Source of the DNA: Caballeronia choica
GTDB lineage: Bacteria; Pseudomonadota; Gammaproteobacteria; Burkholderiales; Burkholderiaceae
Reading direction: 5' to 3'
NCBI RefSeq assembly: GCF_001544535.1
Contig: NZ_FCON02000010.1
Coordinates: forward strand, 58,049 to 122,048
DNA length: 64,000 nucleotides
The notes under the pieces are model-generated. The model was not told the origin of the DNA. It was given only the letters and a program-made list of their open reading frames with translations, and searched no databases. Below are positions 36,302 to 44,810 of the stretch, one piece after another. Both the position numbers and the translations under genes were made by a program. Within the stretch, counting starts at the first letter, position 1. Every line of letters starts with the position of its first letter.

Positions 36302-36475
36302 ATGAAACTGACCTTTGCTATCGCGGTGGTCGCTATGGTGCTCGTAGCGGGAACCACCACCATCTGCATGTCCGGCGCCGTCACGGCGCGCAACACTGAA
36401 TACGGCGGCATCCACGCCACGGTGGAGCAGTTTTTCAATCCCGATTTCAGTCAGACCCTGAAAGCTTGTCGATAG
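36302..36475 (+). CDS. Small secreted or membrane-anchored peptide
   Basis: 57 residues. GGGGA lies 4-8 bases before the ATG. The first half is a clean hydrophobic signal or anchor (MKLTFAIAVVAMVLVAG), followed by a short polar stretch. Its 3' end overlaps the end of the convergent hslR gene by 29 bases. No known domain. The real-gene call rests on the signal peptide and ribosome site alone. Confidence 0.45.
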   Translation: MKLTFAIAVVAMVLVAGTTTICMSGAVTARNTEYGGIHATVEQFFNPDFSQTLKACR

Positions 36476-36854
36476 TGCGGCGGTCGCGCTTGGTCGGGCG
36501 GCCCTGCAGGCCGGCCGCCGGCTCGCGATAAGTCTTGCGCCGTTCGGTTTCCGCCAGCCGCTTCTCGCGGCCTTCCTGCAATTCCGTGTAGAGCGTCTGC
36601 GCGACTGTCGCCGGCCCGCGCACGTCGCAGATTCCAAGCACTTCCACTTGCCAGATGATCCGCTCGATATCGATTTCGACGATATCGCCGACGCGCACGT
36701 CCTTCGACGGCTTCACGTTCGCCCCGCCGATGCGCACCCGGCCTTTTTCCACGGCGTCGCTTGCAAGCGAACGCGTCTTGAAGAAGCGCGCCGCCCAGAG
36801 CCATTTGTCGATGCGTAGACGCGCGCCGGGGTCAGTCGAAACGTTGTAGTTCAT
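36447..36854 (-). CDS. hslR: Heat shock protein 15 (S4-domain RNA-binding protein)
   Basis: 135 residues. An S4 RNA-binding fold covers about 12-75: LRIDKWLWAARFFKTRSLA, then GRVRIGGANVKPSKDVRVGDIVEI. E. coli Hsp15 of this type binds stalled 50S subunits carrying peptidyl-tRNA. The C-terminal third is rich in Arg/Lys/Glu. It is located 17 bases after hemH in the hrcA-hemH-hslR-grpE heat-shock neighbourhood, which supports the assignment. Confidence 0.9.
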   Translation of the reverse strand: MNYNVSTDPGARLRIDKWLWAARFFKTRSLASDAVEKGRVRIGGANVKPSKDVRVGDIVEIDIERIIWQVEVLGICDVRGPATVAQTLYTELQEGREKRLAETERRKTYREPAAGLQGRPTKRDRRTIDKLSGSD

Positions 36855-36871
36855 CGGTTTGGGTAATCAGA

Positions 36872-37939
36872 TCAGGCGACCGCGCTCAACGGATGCGCGG
36901 CGTACACGGGCCAGCCCTGCAGATGCTGCGCGACAATTTCGCCGAGCGCCTTGATCCAGGCAGGCGAAGCGTTGACGCACGGAATGCGGTGGAACTGCTT
37001 GCCGCCCGCCTTCAGGAATTCGTCACGCACTTCGATGCCGATTTCCTCGATCGTCTCGAGACAATCGGCGGTGAAGCCGGGGCAGAACACATCCACGCGT
37101 CGCACGCCGCCTGCGCCTAGTTCGGCGAGCGTCGGCGCGGTGTACGGCTGCAACCACTCGGCGCGGCCAAAGCGCGACTGGAACGTCACCCGGCATTCGA
37201 TCGGCGTGAGCCCGAGCGCCGCGGTGAGGAGCGACCCGGTTTGCTGGCACTGGTCGTGATACGGATCGCCGAGATCCATCGTGCGCTTGGGCACGCCATG
37301 AAAACTCAGCACGAGTTTGTCGCCGGCGGCGAAATCAGGCCGCCCGTGATGACGCCAGTATTCGCGAACCTGCTCGGCGAGCGCGCCGATGTACGCCGGA
37401 TGATCCGCGTAATGGCGGATCGTGCGAATCTCCGGCTGGTTGCGCACGCGCTTGAGCGCGGTGAAGGCGTCGTCGAAAGCGGTCGCGGTCGTGGACGACG
37501 AATATTGCGGATACATCGGCACCAGCAGCACGCGCTCGGCGCCTTCAAGCTTCAACTGGTTCAGCATCGCGGGAATGCCGGGCGTGCCATAGCGCATCGC
37601 GTAGTCGACGATCACGTGATAGTCGTTCGCGGCGAAGAGGCGCCGCAGTTGTTCGACCTGCCGTTCCGTGTACACGCGCAGCGGCGAGCCTTCCGGCATC
37701 CACACCTGAGCGTATTTCTTCGCCGAGGCACGGCTGCGAAACGGCAGGATCGCGAGCCGCAGGATCAACTGCCACAGGAATGCGGGAATCTCGACGACGC
37801 GCGGGTCCGACAGGAATTGCGCGAGATATTTGCGCACGGCCCTGGGCGTCGGCGCGTCGGGCGTGCCGAGGTTGATCAGCAGCACGGCAACGCGATGCGC
37901 CGCGGCATGCTGCGAAGGCAACTCGAGGTCGAAACGCAT
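36872..37939 (-). CDS. hemH: Ferrochelatase
   Basis: Inserts Fe2+ into protoporphyrin IX, the last step of heme synthesis. 355 residues. [20 protein letters not shown] near the start, [16 protein letters not shown] in the middle, the active-site His in [26 protein letters not shown]-like [16 protein letters not shown] and the [16 protein letters not shown] signature are all present. It is encoded between hrcA and hslR, as in other Burkholderiales. Confidence 0.96.
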   Translation of the reverse strand: MRFDLELPSQHAAAHRVAVLLINLGTPDAPTPRAVRKYLAQFLSDPRVVEIPAFLWQLILRLAILPFRSRASAKKYAQVWMPEGSPLRVYTERQVEQLRRLFAANDYHVIVDYAMRYGTPGIPAMLNQLKLEGAERVLLVPMYPQYSSSTTATAFDDAFTALKRVRNQPEIRTIRHYADHPAYIGALAEQVREYWRHHGRPDFAAGDKLVLSFHGVPKRTMDLGDPYHDQCQQTGSLLTAALGLTPIECRVTFQSRFGRAEWLQPYTAPTLAELGAGGVRRVDVFCPGFTADCLETIEEIGIEVRDEFLKAGGKQFHRIPCVNASPAWIKALGEIVAQHLQGWPVYAAHPLSAVA

Positions 37940-38080
37940 GAAAGAAGCCGCCGGATCAGGAACGTCGTGGAGTGAAGGCCATTATAGCGGCGCGGCCTGG
38001 CGCGCATCATTGGCCGAACGGCCTAGTGGCGGCGCGATTCGCGGCCGGGCACGATGAACGGGAAACCTGCTCGATGCCGC

Positions 38081-39097
38081 TTATTGCTGGCTGAGCGACA
38101 TGGAAAGCAGCCGCGCGGTGATGTCGACGATCGGGATCACGCGGTTATAGGCCATACGCGTCGGCCCGATCACACCGAGCGTTCCGACGATCTTGCCGTT
38201 CACTTCATACGGCGCCGTCACCACGCTCATTTCCTCGATCGGCACGAGATTCGACTCGCCGCCGATGAAAATCTGCACGCCTTGCGCGTGGCTCGACACG
38301 TCGAGCAATTGCAGGAGACTCGTCTTTTGGTCGAACACATCGAAGAGCTTGCGCAAGCGCGCCATGTCGGACGAGAGGTCCGCCACTTCCAGCAGGTTGC
38401 GCTCGCCGGAAATCAGGAGCGTGTCGCCGGGATCGGTTTCGTCGGTGCTCGCGGCCACCGCTGCGTGCATCAGCGTGGTCATGTCGCCGCGCAACTCGTC
38501 GATTTCCTCGCGAAGTCGGCGGCGTACTTCATCGAAGGACAAACCCGCGAAGTGCGCGTTGATATAGTTGGACGCCTCGGTGAGCTGCGACGGCGAATAA
38601 TCGCGCTGCGTCGCCATGATGCGGTTCTGGACATCGCCTTCCGGCGTCACGATGATGAGCAGGATGCGCTTGTCGGACAGGCGCATGAACTCGATCTGCT
38701 TGAACATGTGGCTGCGGCGCGGGGTGAGGATCACCCCCGCGAACGACGAAAGACTCGACAGCACGCTCGCCGCCGCCGCGACGATCTTCTGCGGCTCCTG
38801 GCCCTGCAGGCGCGTCTTGACGGCCGTGGTCATCGCCTCGTCTTCGGGCGCCTCCACAGTGAGCATGGTGTCGACGAACACCCGGTAGCCGCGCGGCGTG
38901 GGAATTCGCCCCGCCGACGTATGCGGACTCGCGACGAGCCCGAGCTCTTCCAGGTCCGACATGACGTTGCGGATCGTCGCCGGGCTCAGTTCGAGACCGG
39001 AGTAACGCGACAACGTGCGCGAGCCCACCGGCTGACCTTCGGCGATGTAGCGCTCGATCAACGTTTTGAGGAGGGTTTGTGCACGTGGGTCTAGCAT
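38081..39097 (-). CDS. hrcA: Heat-inducible transcription repressor HrcA
   Basis: Repressor that binds CIRCE inverted repeats and depends on GroEL for folding. 338 residues. The N-terminal winged helix reads [22 protein letters not shown] and [19 protein letters not shown], then [16 protein letters not shown]; a GAF-like and insertion domain follow. No CIRCE sequence was found in this window, so its targets (typically groESL) lie elsewhere. It is divergent from nadK (176-base gap) and heads the hemH side of the cluster. Confidence 0.95.
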   Translation of the reverse strand: MLDPRAQTLLKTLIERYIAEGQPVGSRTLSRYSGLELSPATIRNVMSDLEELGLVASPHTSAGRIPTPRGYRVFVDTMLTVEAPEDEAMTTAVKTRLQGQEPQKIVAAAASVLSSLSSFAGVILTPRRSHMFKQIEFMRLSDKRILLIIVTPEGDVQNRIMATQRDYSPSQLTEASNYINAHFAGLSFDEVRRRLREEIDELRGDMTTLMHAAVAASTDETDPGDTLLISGERNLLEVADLSSDMARLRKLFDVFDQKTSLLQLLDVSSHAQGVQIFIGGESNLVPIEEMSVVTAPYEVNGKIVGTLGVIGPTRMAYNRVIPIVDITARLLSMSLSQQ

Positions 39098-39261
39098 GGG
39101 GAAAGTTTAGCTCAACGCGTCATTGAACGGCGAGCGCGCTCGAAGCCGCACGGGCGCGCGTTTTCAATTCAGGATGTGCTCCATTCTAGCGACAAACAAT
39201 TAATCGACACGCGCGTGCCCCGCCGGGTTCGCCCACGGTTCTTTTCGACCTTCACCTATGG

Positions 39262-39267
39262 TGTAAT
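39262..39267 (+). promoter_or_regulatory. -10-like box immediately before nadK
   Basis: TGTAAT ends 6 bases before the nadK ATG (39274), the same geometry as at mutL. The best -35 candidate 17 bases upstream is poor. It suggests transcription starting at, or very near, the start codon. Confidence 0.4.
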
Positions 39268-39273
39268 GCCGGC

Positions 39274-40176
39274 ATGGAAATTGGCAGCCAATTCAAAACT
39301 GTCGCGCTCGTGGGGCGCACCAACACGCCCGGCATCGAAGGGCCGTTGACCGCGCTCGCCTCGCTCATCGCCGGCCAGGGCTTCGAAGTCGTCTTCGAGG
39401 CCCAGACCGCCAAAGAAGTTGGCGTGAGCGCTTATCCGGCGCTCTCCACGGCCGAAATCGGCGCGCGCGCTGACGTCGCGGTGGTGCTCGGCGGGGACGG
39501 CACGATGCTCGGCTTCGGCCGCCAGCTCGCGCCGTACAAGACGCCGCTGATCGGCGTGAACCACGGCCGGCTCGGCTTCATCACCGATATCTCGCTTGCC
39601 CAGATGCCCGAAATGGTCCCGCAGATGCTCGCGGGCAGTTTCGAGCGCGAAGAGCGCAGCCTGCTCGAAGCACGCATCATGCGCGGCGGCAAGCCGATCT
39701 ACCACGCGCTCGCGTTCAACGACGTCGTCGTCAACCGGAGCGGCTTCTCCGGCATGACGGAACTGCGCGTGTCCGTGGACGGCCATTTCATGTACGACCA
39801 GCGCTCGGACGGCCTGATCGTCGCCACGCCCACCGGGTCGACGGCTTACGCGCTATCGGCTGCGGGGCCGATCCTGCATCCCGAGTTGCAGGGCTTCGTG
39901 CTGGTGCCGATCGCGCCGCACTCGCTGTCGAACCGGCCGATCGTGCTGCCGGACGATTCCAAGGTGGACATCCAGATCATCGGCGGGCGCGACGTGAACG
40001 TGAACTTCGACATGCAGTCGTTCACGGCCGTCGAACTGAACGATACGATCGAGGTCCGCCGCTCCCGCCATACGGTTCCGGTGCTGCATCCGGTCGGCTA
40101 CAGCCACTTCGCGACGCTCAGGAAGAAGCTCCACTGGCACGAGCATCCGTCGCAGGACGACGCTTCAAACACCTGA
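39274..40176 (+). CDS. nadK: NAD kinase
   Basis: Phosphorylates NAD to NADP. 300 residues. GGDGT catalytic motif ([14 protein letters not shown]), [12 protein letters not shown], the NDVVVNR segment and [16 protein letters not shown] are characteristic. No Shine-Dalgarno before the ATG, and a -10-like box lies directly upstream. Followed 39 bases later by recN in the same direction, a frequent betaproteobacterial pair. Confidence 0.96.
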   Translation: MEIGSQFKTVALVGRTNTPGIEGPLTALASLIAGQGFEVVFEAQTAKEVGVSAYPALSTAEIGARADVAVVLGGDGTMLGFGRQLAPYKTPLIGVNHGRLGFITDISLAQMPEMVPQMLAGSFEREERSLLEARIMRGGKPIYHALAFNDVVVNRSGFSGMTELRVSVDGHFMYDQRSDGLIVATPTGSTAYALSAAGPILHPELQGFVLVPIAPHSLSNRPIVLPDDSKVDIQIIGGRDVNVNFDMQSFTAVELNDTIEVRRSRHTVPVLHPVGYSHFATLRKKLHWHEHPSQDDASNT

Positions 40177-40215
40177 TCCGCACTCAAGCGTCACCACATC
40201 CCCAAGCATCCATCC

Positions 40216-41871
40216 ATGCTCCGTCATCTCTCGATTCGCGACTTCGTCATCGTCGCCGCGCTCGACCTCGAATTCGACAGCGGCTTCACGGTTTTTTCAG
40301 GCGAGACCGGCGCCGGCAAGTCGATCCTCATCGACGCCCTCGCCCTCACGCTCGGCGCGCGCGGCGACGCGAGCGTGGTACGCACGGGCGAATCGCGCGC
40401 CGACATCACCGCCGAATTCGCGACGCATGAAGCGGCGGCACGCTGGCTCGAAGAACGCGCGCTCGTCGCGGAAGAAGCGGACACGGTGATGCTGCGACGC
40501 GTGATCGATTCGAACGGACGTTCGCGGGCGTTCATCAATGGCACGCCCGCGACGCTCACGCAGTTGCGCGAAGTCGGCGAAATGCTCGTCGACATTCACG
40601 GACAGCACGCGCATCAGTTGCTGATGCGGCCCGACGCCCAGCGCGAACTCTTCGACACGCACGCTGGGCTTACCGATGCGGCTGCCGGTGTGACGCGGGC
40701 GTACCGCGCGTGGCGCGAGGCCGTGCAGGCCGTCGACACCGCGCAGAGCCGCGACCGCGAATTGCAACTGGAGCGCGAGCGCCTCGCGTGGCAACTGAGC
40801 GAATTCGACAAGCTTGCGCCGCAGCCGGGCGAGTGGGAGGAAGTGAGCGCGGAGCATCATCGGCTTTCGCACTCGGCGAGTTTGATAGATGGCGTGCAGG
40901 GTGCGCTGAACGCCCTCTCCGAGTCCGACGAAGCGATGATCACGCAGCTTGCCGCGATCACTTCGAAGCTGCGCGGCCTCGCCGATATCGACCCGGCGCT
41001 CTCAGACGTGCTCGCGTCGCTGGAACCGGCCGAGATCCAGTTGCAGGAGGCGGCGTATTCGCTGTCGCATTATGCGCAGCGGCTGGAACTCGATCCGGAC
41101 CGGCTCGCGCAGGTCGAAAAGCGCATGGATCAGTTGCATTCGACTGCGCGGAAGTTTCGGTTGCAGCCGGAAGCGCTGCCGGAGGAACATGCGGCGCGTC
41201 GTCAGCAACTCGCGCAACTTGATGCTGCCGCTGATCTTGAGGGGTTGCGGGCTGTCGCTTCGAAGGCGAAGGATGCTTATCTTGTGGAAGCCAGGGTGCT
41301 GTCGAAGGCGCGCGGGAAGGCGGCGAAAGCGCTTGGGGCGGCGGTGACAGTCGGGATGCAGGAGTTGTCGATGGCGGGTGGGAGCTTTGAAGTCGCGCTC
41401 GTGCCGCTGGTTGAGGGTGGCGCGAATGGGCTTGAGCAGGTGGAGTTTCGCGTCGCGGGGCATGCGGGGGTGGCTTTGCGGCCATTGGCCAAGGTTGCTT
41501 CGGGTGGGGAGCTGGCGCGGATCAGTTTGGCGCTTGCTGTCATCGCGAGTACGGCTAGTCCGACGCCGACGTTGATCTTCGACGAAGTGGATACGGGGAT
41601 CGGCGGGGGTGTCGCGGAAGTTGTTGGCAGGCTGCTGCATCAGCTTGGGCGCGATCGGCAGGTGCTTTGTGTGACGCACTTGCCGCAGGTCGCGGCGCGC
41701 GGCGATCAGCATTTTCAGGTGGCGAAGGCGGGGGACTCGAACGGCGGGACGGTTAGTACGGTTACGGCGCTTGATAAGGCGAAGCGTGTGGAAGAAGTCG
41801 CGCGGATGCTGGGGGGGATCGAGATCACCGCGACTACGAGGAAGCATGCGAAGGAGATGCTGGCGGCTTAG
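40216..41871 (+). CDS. recN: DNA repair protein RecN
   Basis: SMC-like ATPase for double-strand-break repair, 551 residues. The Walker A motif is GETGAGKS at 29-36, two coiled-coil arms occupy the middle, the ABC signature is ASGGELARISLAL, and Walker B is TLIFDEVDTGIGG. Codon choice drifts in the last 600 bases: many GAT, GCT, CTT and GGG codons replace the C-ending ones of the first half, without loss of the frame or of motifs. A hairpin terminator follows 78 bases after the stop. Confidence 0.96.
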   Translation: MLRHLSIRDFVIVAALDLEFDSGFTVFSGETGAGKSILIDALALTLGARGDASVVRTGESRADITAEFATHEAAARWLEERALVAEEADTVMLRRVIDSNGRSRAFINGTPATLTQLREVGEMLVDIHGQHAHQLLMRPDAQRELFDTHAGLTDAAAGVTRAYRAWREAVQAVDTAQSRDRELQLERERLAWQLSEFDKLAPQPGEWEEVSAEHHRLSHSASLIDGVQGALNALSESDEAMITQLAAITSKLRGLADIDPALSDVLASLEPAEIQLQEAAYSLSHYAQRLELDPDRLAQVEKRMDQLHSTARKFRLQPEALPEEHAARRQQLAQLDAAADLEGLRAVASKAKDAYLVEARVLSKARGKAAKALGAAVTVGMQELSMAGGSFEVALVPLVEGGANGLEQVEFRVAGHAGVALRPLAKVASGGELARISLALAVIASTASPTPTLIFDEVDTGIGGGVAEVVGRLLHQLGRDRQVLCVTHLPQVAARGDQHFQVAKAGDSNGGTVSTVTALDKAKRVEEVARMLGGIEITATTRKHAKEMLAA

Positions 41872-41948
41872 GTGGGCGCTGCTGTTCAGTTCAGGACAGC
41901 GAGAAGCTGCGATGGCGATAATGCTGTTCAAGTTAGATGCTATGTACA

Positions 41949-41982
41949 AATAGGCCGCCGTGAGCACTTAGCGCGGCCTATT
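41949..41982. terminator. Hairpin terminator after recN
   Basis: Perfect 10-bp stem (41949-41958 with 41973-41982) and a 14-base loop, between recN and the convergent unknown gene. Weak T-tract. Confidence 0.65.
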
Positions 41983-42147
41983 GCGTTTATGACTCACGAA
42001 CTCAGTCTGCATGGTGTGCTTTATTGCCGATAAATGTCTCAGATCGACCCGTTGCTGCCGGTCGAGCCGTCGTATTTTCAAGGGCAGGTGTCGGTTCACA
42101 GCGGTCATCACGAGCACAGGGGTCTATCCAGCGGGGCCTTAATGTAC

Positions 42148-42894
42148 CTATATCCACGAGGGATCGTCTTGGTATTCCGGCCAGAGAGGGATAATCGTTT
42201 CTTTCTCGATCGACCGGATTCGCACCACCGCGTCGGTTAGTTTGGGATGCGCAAGCACTAGGTTCTGGTTGACCTTGATTGCTTGGTTGATCCCCTCCAT
42301 GAAATGTAGGTAAGCCCATCGTGGGTTCTTGTTCTCTGCCGCATCAAATCCTCTGGAGAGCGACGCTTCGGCACGGTTCAGTTCTTCGGGATGCTCGACG
42401 TAATACTCCTCGTTCAACTTAAGCAGCGTTATCAGCGACCATGACGCCACGGCCGACGCTTCGTCGAACGCTTGGCGGAGTCGAGCTAGTCCAGGCATGT
42501 CGGACGTGGCTTGGGGAGCCGCTGCGCCACGGTTGCGCTCGATAGCGTTGTGAAAGAGATTTTCGACTTCCGAAAAGAAGGCTTTATGTGCTTCGTAGAA
42601 GGCGTTGTTTGAGCGGGCTTTGCGCAGCCGCTCGCCGAGCAGGTTGGCACATTGCATCTGCACAATGGGCTCGCTGTCCGTCGCGGCGACGTTCAACGCC
42701 AAGACCTTGCACGCAGCTAGAAACGGACCCGTCTTCGCGCGCGCAAGGACAGGATCATTTCTGAGGCGGTCGAGTTCTCGAAGCACATCGACGCGGTTGA
42801 ACACCGTGTTGACGAACGCTTGATCGTTGTGTTGCGCCTTGATTTCAGCCTGGACCTTTGACTGGAACCAGCGGGTTTTGACGGCAGTAAGCAT
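42148..42894 (-). CDS. Hypothetical protein, all-alpha, unknown function
   Basis: 248 residues, not recognised. No signal peptide or membrane helix; predicted mostly helical, with long amphipathic stretches (VQAEIKAQHNDQAFVNTVF, NNAFYEAHKAFFSEVENLF) and no catalytic-looking motif. Codon use is less GC-biased than in the flanking core genes, and it stands alone between recN and an HNH nuclease gene in what looks like an inserted segment. No strong ribosome site precedes the start. Function should not be guessed; a role in defence is possible only by neighbourhood. Confidence 0.7.
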   Translation of the reverse strand: MLTAVKTRWFQSKVQAEIKAQHNDQAFVNTVFNRVDVLRELDRLRNDPVLARAKTGPFLAACKVLALNVAATDSEPIVQMQCANLLGERLRKARSNNAFYEAHKAFFSEVENLFHNAIERNRGAAAPQATSDMPGLARLRQAFDEASAVASWSLITLLKLNEEYYVEHPEELNRAEASLSRGFDAAENKNPRWAYLHFMEGINQAIKVNQNLVLAHPKLTDAVVRIRSIEKETIIPLWPEYQDDPSWI

Positions 42895-43425
42895 GGGCGG
42901 TGAGCGGTGTGAAGGGACCCTGTGGGGCAGGACCCGAGCGCTGGATTATAGTCTGTCAGGATTCTGACAGAATTGCCAACACCGACATCGGAATATCGAC
43001 AAAGGCCGACAAGGCTACATTCGTCTTCGCTCATCGAATGGCCGCTTGCAAGTTGCGGAGCCGACGTTCGAACGTCCGGGCGACGTGACAGGCGATTGGC
43101 GCCTCATGGCCGGATCCCGCCTAGGTGACGAGCTCGCTGTTCTTTGGTTTATCCTTCTTCTTGTTTTCCAACCATCCCACCGCACTTCACTTCGCGAATC
43201 AGAACATCGACCTTCCATCAAGGAACAACGAATATGGATTGTGAATCGGCTCGCGGACCATGCGCGTCTCGTCAATCCTTGAGGCGCCGCGGCCGGCCCA
43301 GCTCGACCCGTCGCCGCCAGTCATAGCGTCGCAGTTCAAGCGTCGCGTTTTAGAGTGCAGCAGTCACTCATGCGATGCAAGGGAAGCGGTGATCGTCTTC
43401 TCACGTGCATGCTGCCCCTCGGAAA
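42895..43425. other. Gene-free stretch in the accessory segment
   Basis: 531 bases with only short overlapping frames on both strands, none with a ribosome site or known motif. It may contain eroded gene remnants. The promoter of the 42148-42894 gene must lie at its left end. Confidence 0.45.
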
Positions 43426-44409
43426 TCAATCTTCGTGGGCGTGGACTTTGTCTTCCTCTCGCAGAAGTCGGTGCACAAGTCGGTGACAGTTTGCGCACAG
43501 ACACTGTACGTCATCGAGCATCGTTTTGTGTTGAGGCCCCATCTGGCCGACGTGAGTTGTCGAATGATGGACTTCGATACAAGCTTCCGCATGCTCTGTT
43601 CCGAATACAGCAACAGGATCCAGCTTGCAGCGCTCGCAGGTGAGCTTTCCGTGCAGACGCCTAAACTGCGCCTTTTTAGCTTTTGCCAGTCCGGGGGATC
43701 GCTCTCGCCTGAGATGCGAGACAAGTTTTCGATCGCCTTCCATCCACTCCTGTTCCGGCATCGACGCCGGATCGGTCGAAGGCGAATCGAAGTCTTTCGG
43801 CACAATTTGATAGCCGGCGTCTCGCAGGAGCGCGAAACATAGCGATGCTTCGTCTCCCGAAAAATGCTTTGGCTCGATTGTCGCACCATCTAACGCCATG
43901 GAGAGGGCGACGCCAAAGACGGCTTTCGGTGCAAACCGATCACCGTTCTCGTCGATCAAGTCATATTTCGTGGATGAACCGAAAGCGTGGCTTACATCCC
44001 CGCTCTGAAACAATTGAACGGACCTCCAGATGTACTCAGGCGTGGCTTTTTTCAGAACGACCGCAGGCAGCCGCTCGCTGCTCTCGGCGGCAACATACCG
44101 TACGTATCGGTAACCGGCCCCCTTCAACTTTCGCTCGGCCACTTTGAGCAATTGTTCATCGAAGAATCGGATCCATTCCGTCTCGAGAACTAGCGCTTCC
44201 ACGGAAAGGTCCAGACGCCCACTTTCCCAGAGCTTAACGAAGCCGTCGGAGGGATTTTTTCCCCCAACCAGCTTTGCCACAGTCGAATAGCCGCCTTCTG
44301 CCCCCAACATAGAGAGAAACTGCCGCGGGTCGTATCTCAATTCGCGCTTCGCCTCTGCCGCCTTTTCGCGAAGAAACGCCGTGAATCGTTCGTTGCTATG
44401 TGTATCCAT
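43426..44409 (-). CDS. HNH endonuclease with ScoMcrA-like head region (putative type IV restriction)
   Basis: 327 residues from ATG 44409, preceded by GAGAGA. The C-terminal domain (about 235-320) is an HNH nuclease: CERCKLDP, the catalytic EVHHSTTH and the second zinc pair in CLCANCHRLVH. A middle region (about 148-200, STKYDLIDENGDRFAPKAVFG, then HFSGDEASLCFALLRDAGY) resembles the N-terminal head domain of McrA-type modification-dependent nucleases. The first about 110 residues form an unrecognised helical domain. The lower GC and isolated position suggest acquisition. Likely role: cutting modified foreign DNA. No methylase or other restriction gene is adjacent. Confidence 0.75.
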   Translation of the reverse strand: MDTHSNERFTAFLREKAAEAKRELRYDPRQFLSMLGAEGGYSTVAKLVGGKNPSDGFVKLWESGRLDLSVEALVLETEWIRFFDEQLLKVAERKLKGAGYRYVRYVAAESSERLPAVVLKKATPEYIWRSVQLFQSGDVSHAFGSSTKYDLIDENGDRFAPKAVFGVALSMALDGATIEPKHFSGDEASLCFALLRDAGYQIVPKDFDSPSTDPASMPEQEWMEGDRKLVSHLRRERSPGLAKAKKAQFRRLHGKLTCERCKLDPVAVFGTEHAEACIEVHHSTTHVGQMGPQHKTMLDDVQCLCANCHRLVHRLLREEDKVHAHED

Positions 44410-44702
44410 CAACTCTCTCAGAAACGTCAACAAACCTCCTTTTAATACCTTTCGGCAACAGTCGCTAAAACTTGAGCGCCCTGACGGACTAGCAACTGAT
44501 GGCGAGCTCCGCGAAGGCTCGCTAAGCGACCACTGCGACTACCCTCCGGAAAGGAACTCCCCATCGGCGTCCGAGTGTCGACTCGCCAATCCCTAGGGCC
44601 GACCCGATTGTGAACCCAGCCCACGCCGTTATCCGCATAACTGGCCGACTTGCGACATTCTCCAGTCAAGTAGCCGCTGATCACTGCCTCAAATATTCAC
44701 CT
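44410..44702. other. Intergenic stretch between HNH gene and glnE terminator
   Basis: 293 bases at the right end of the accessory segment. Only short frames without motifs. No tRNA or clear attachment-site repeat is visible. Confidence 0.4.
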
Positions 44703-44728
44703 AAACCGCGCATATCACCGCGCGGTTT
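44703..44728. terminator. Terminator after glnE
   Basis: Perfect 9-bp stem (AAACCGCGC with GCGCGGTTT), 8-base loop, flanked by short A/T runs on both sides. It lies 82 bases past the glnE stop codon on the minus strand and can act in both directions. Confidence 0.7.
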
Positions 44729-44810
44729 GTTTCACGTAAAAGGTTAACTGAACGACATTTCCGCGACGCTCATTTTTTGCACACTTCGCGACGCAAACCT
44801 TATTCACGCG

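Noticed and set aside
39098-39273. CIRCE operator near hrcA
   Set aside because: No TTAGCACTC-N9-GAGTGCTAA or close variant found in the gap or elsewhere in the window.
43260-43842. Plus-strand frames opposite the HNH nuclease gene
   Set aside because: No ribosome site or motif; the minus strand carries the HNH motifs in frame.
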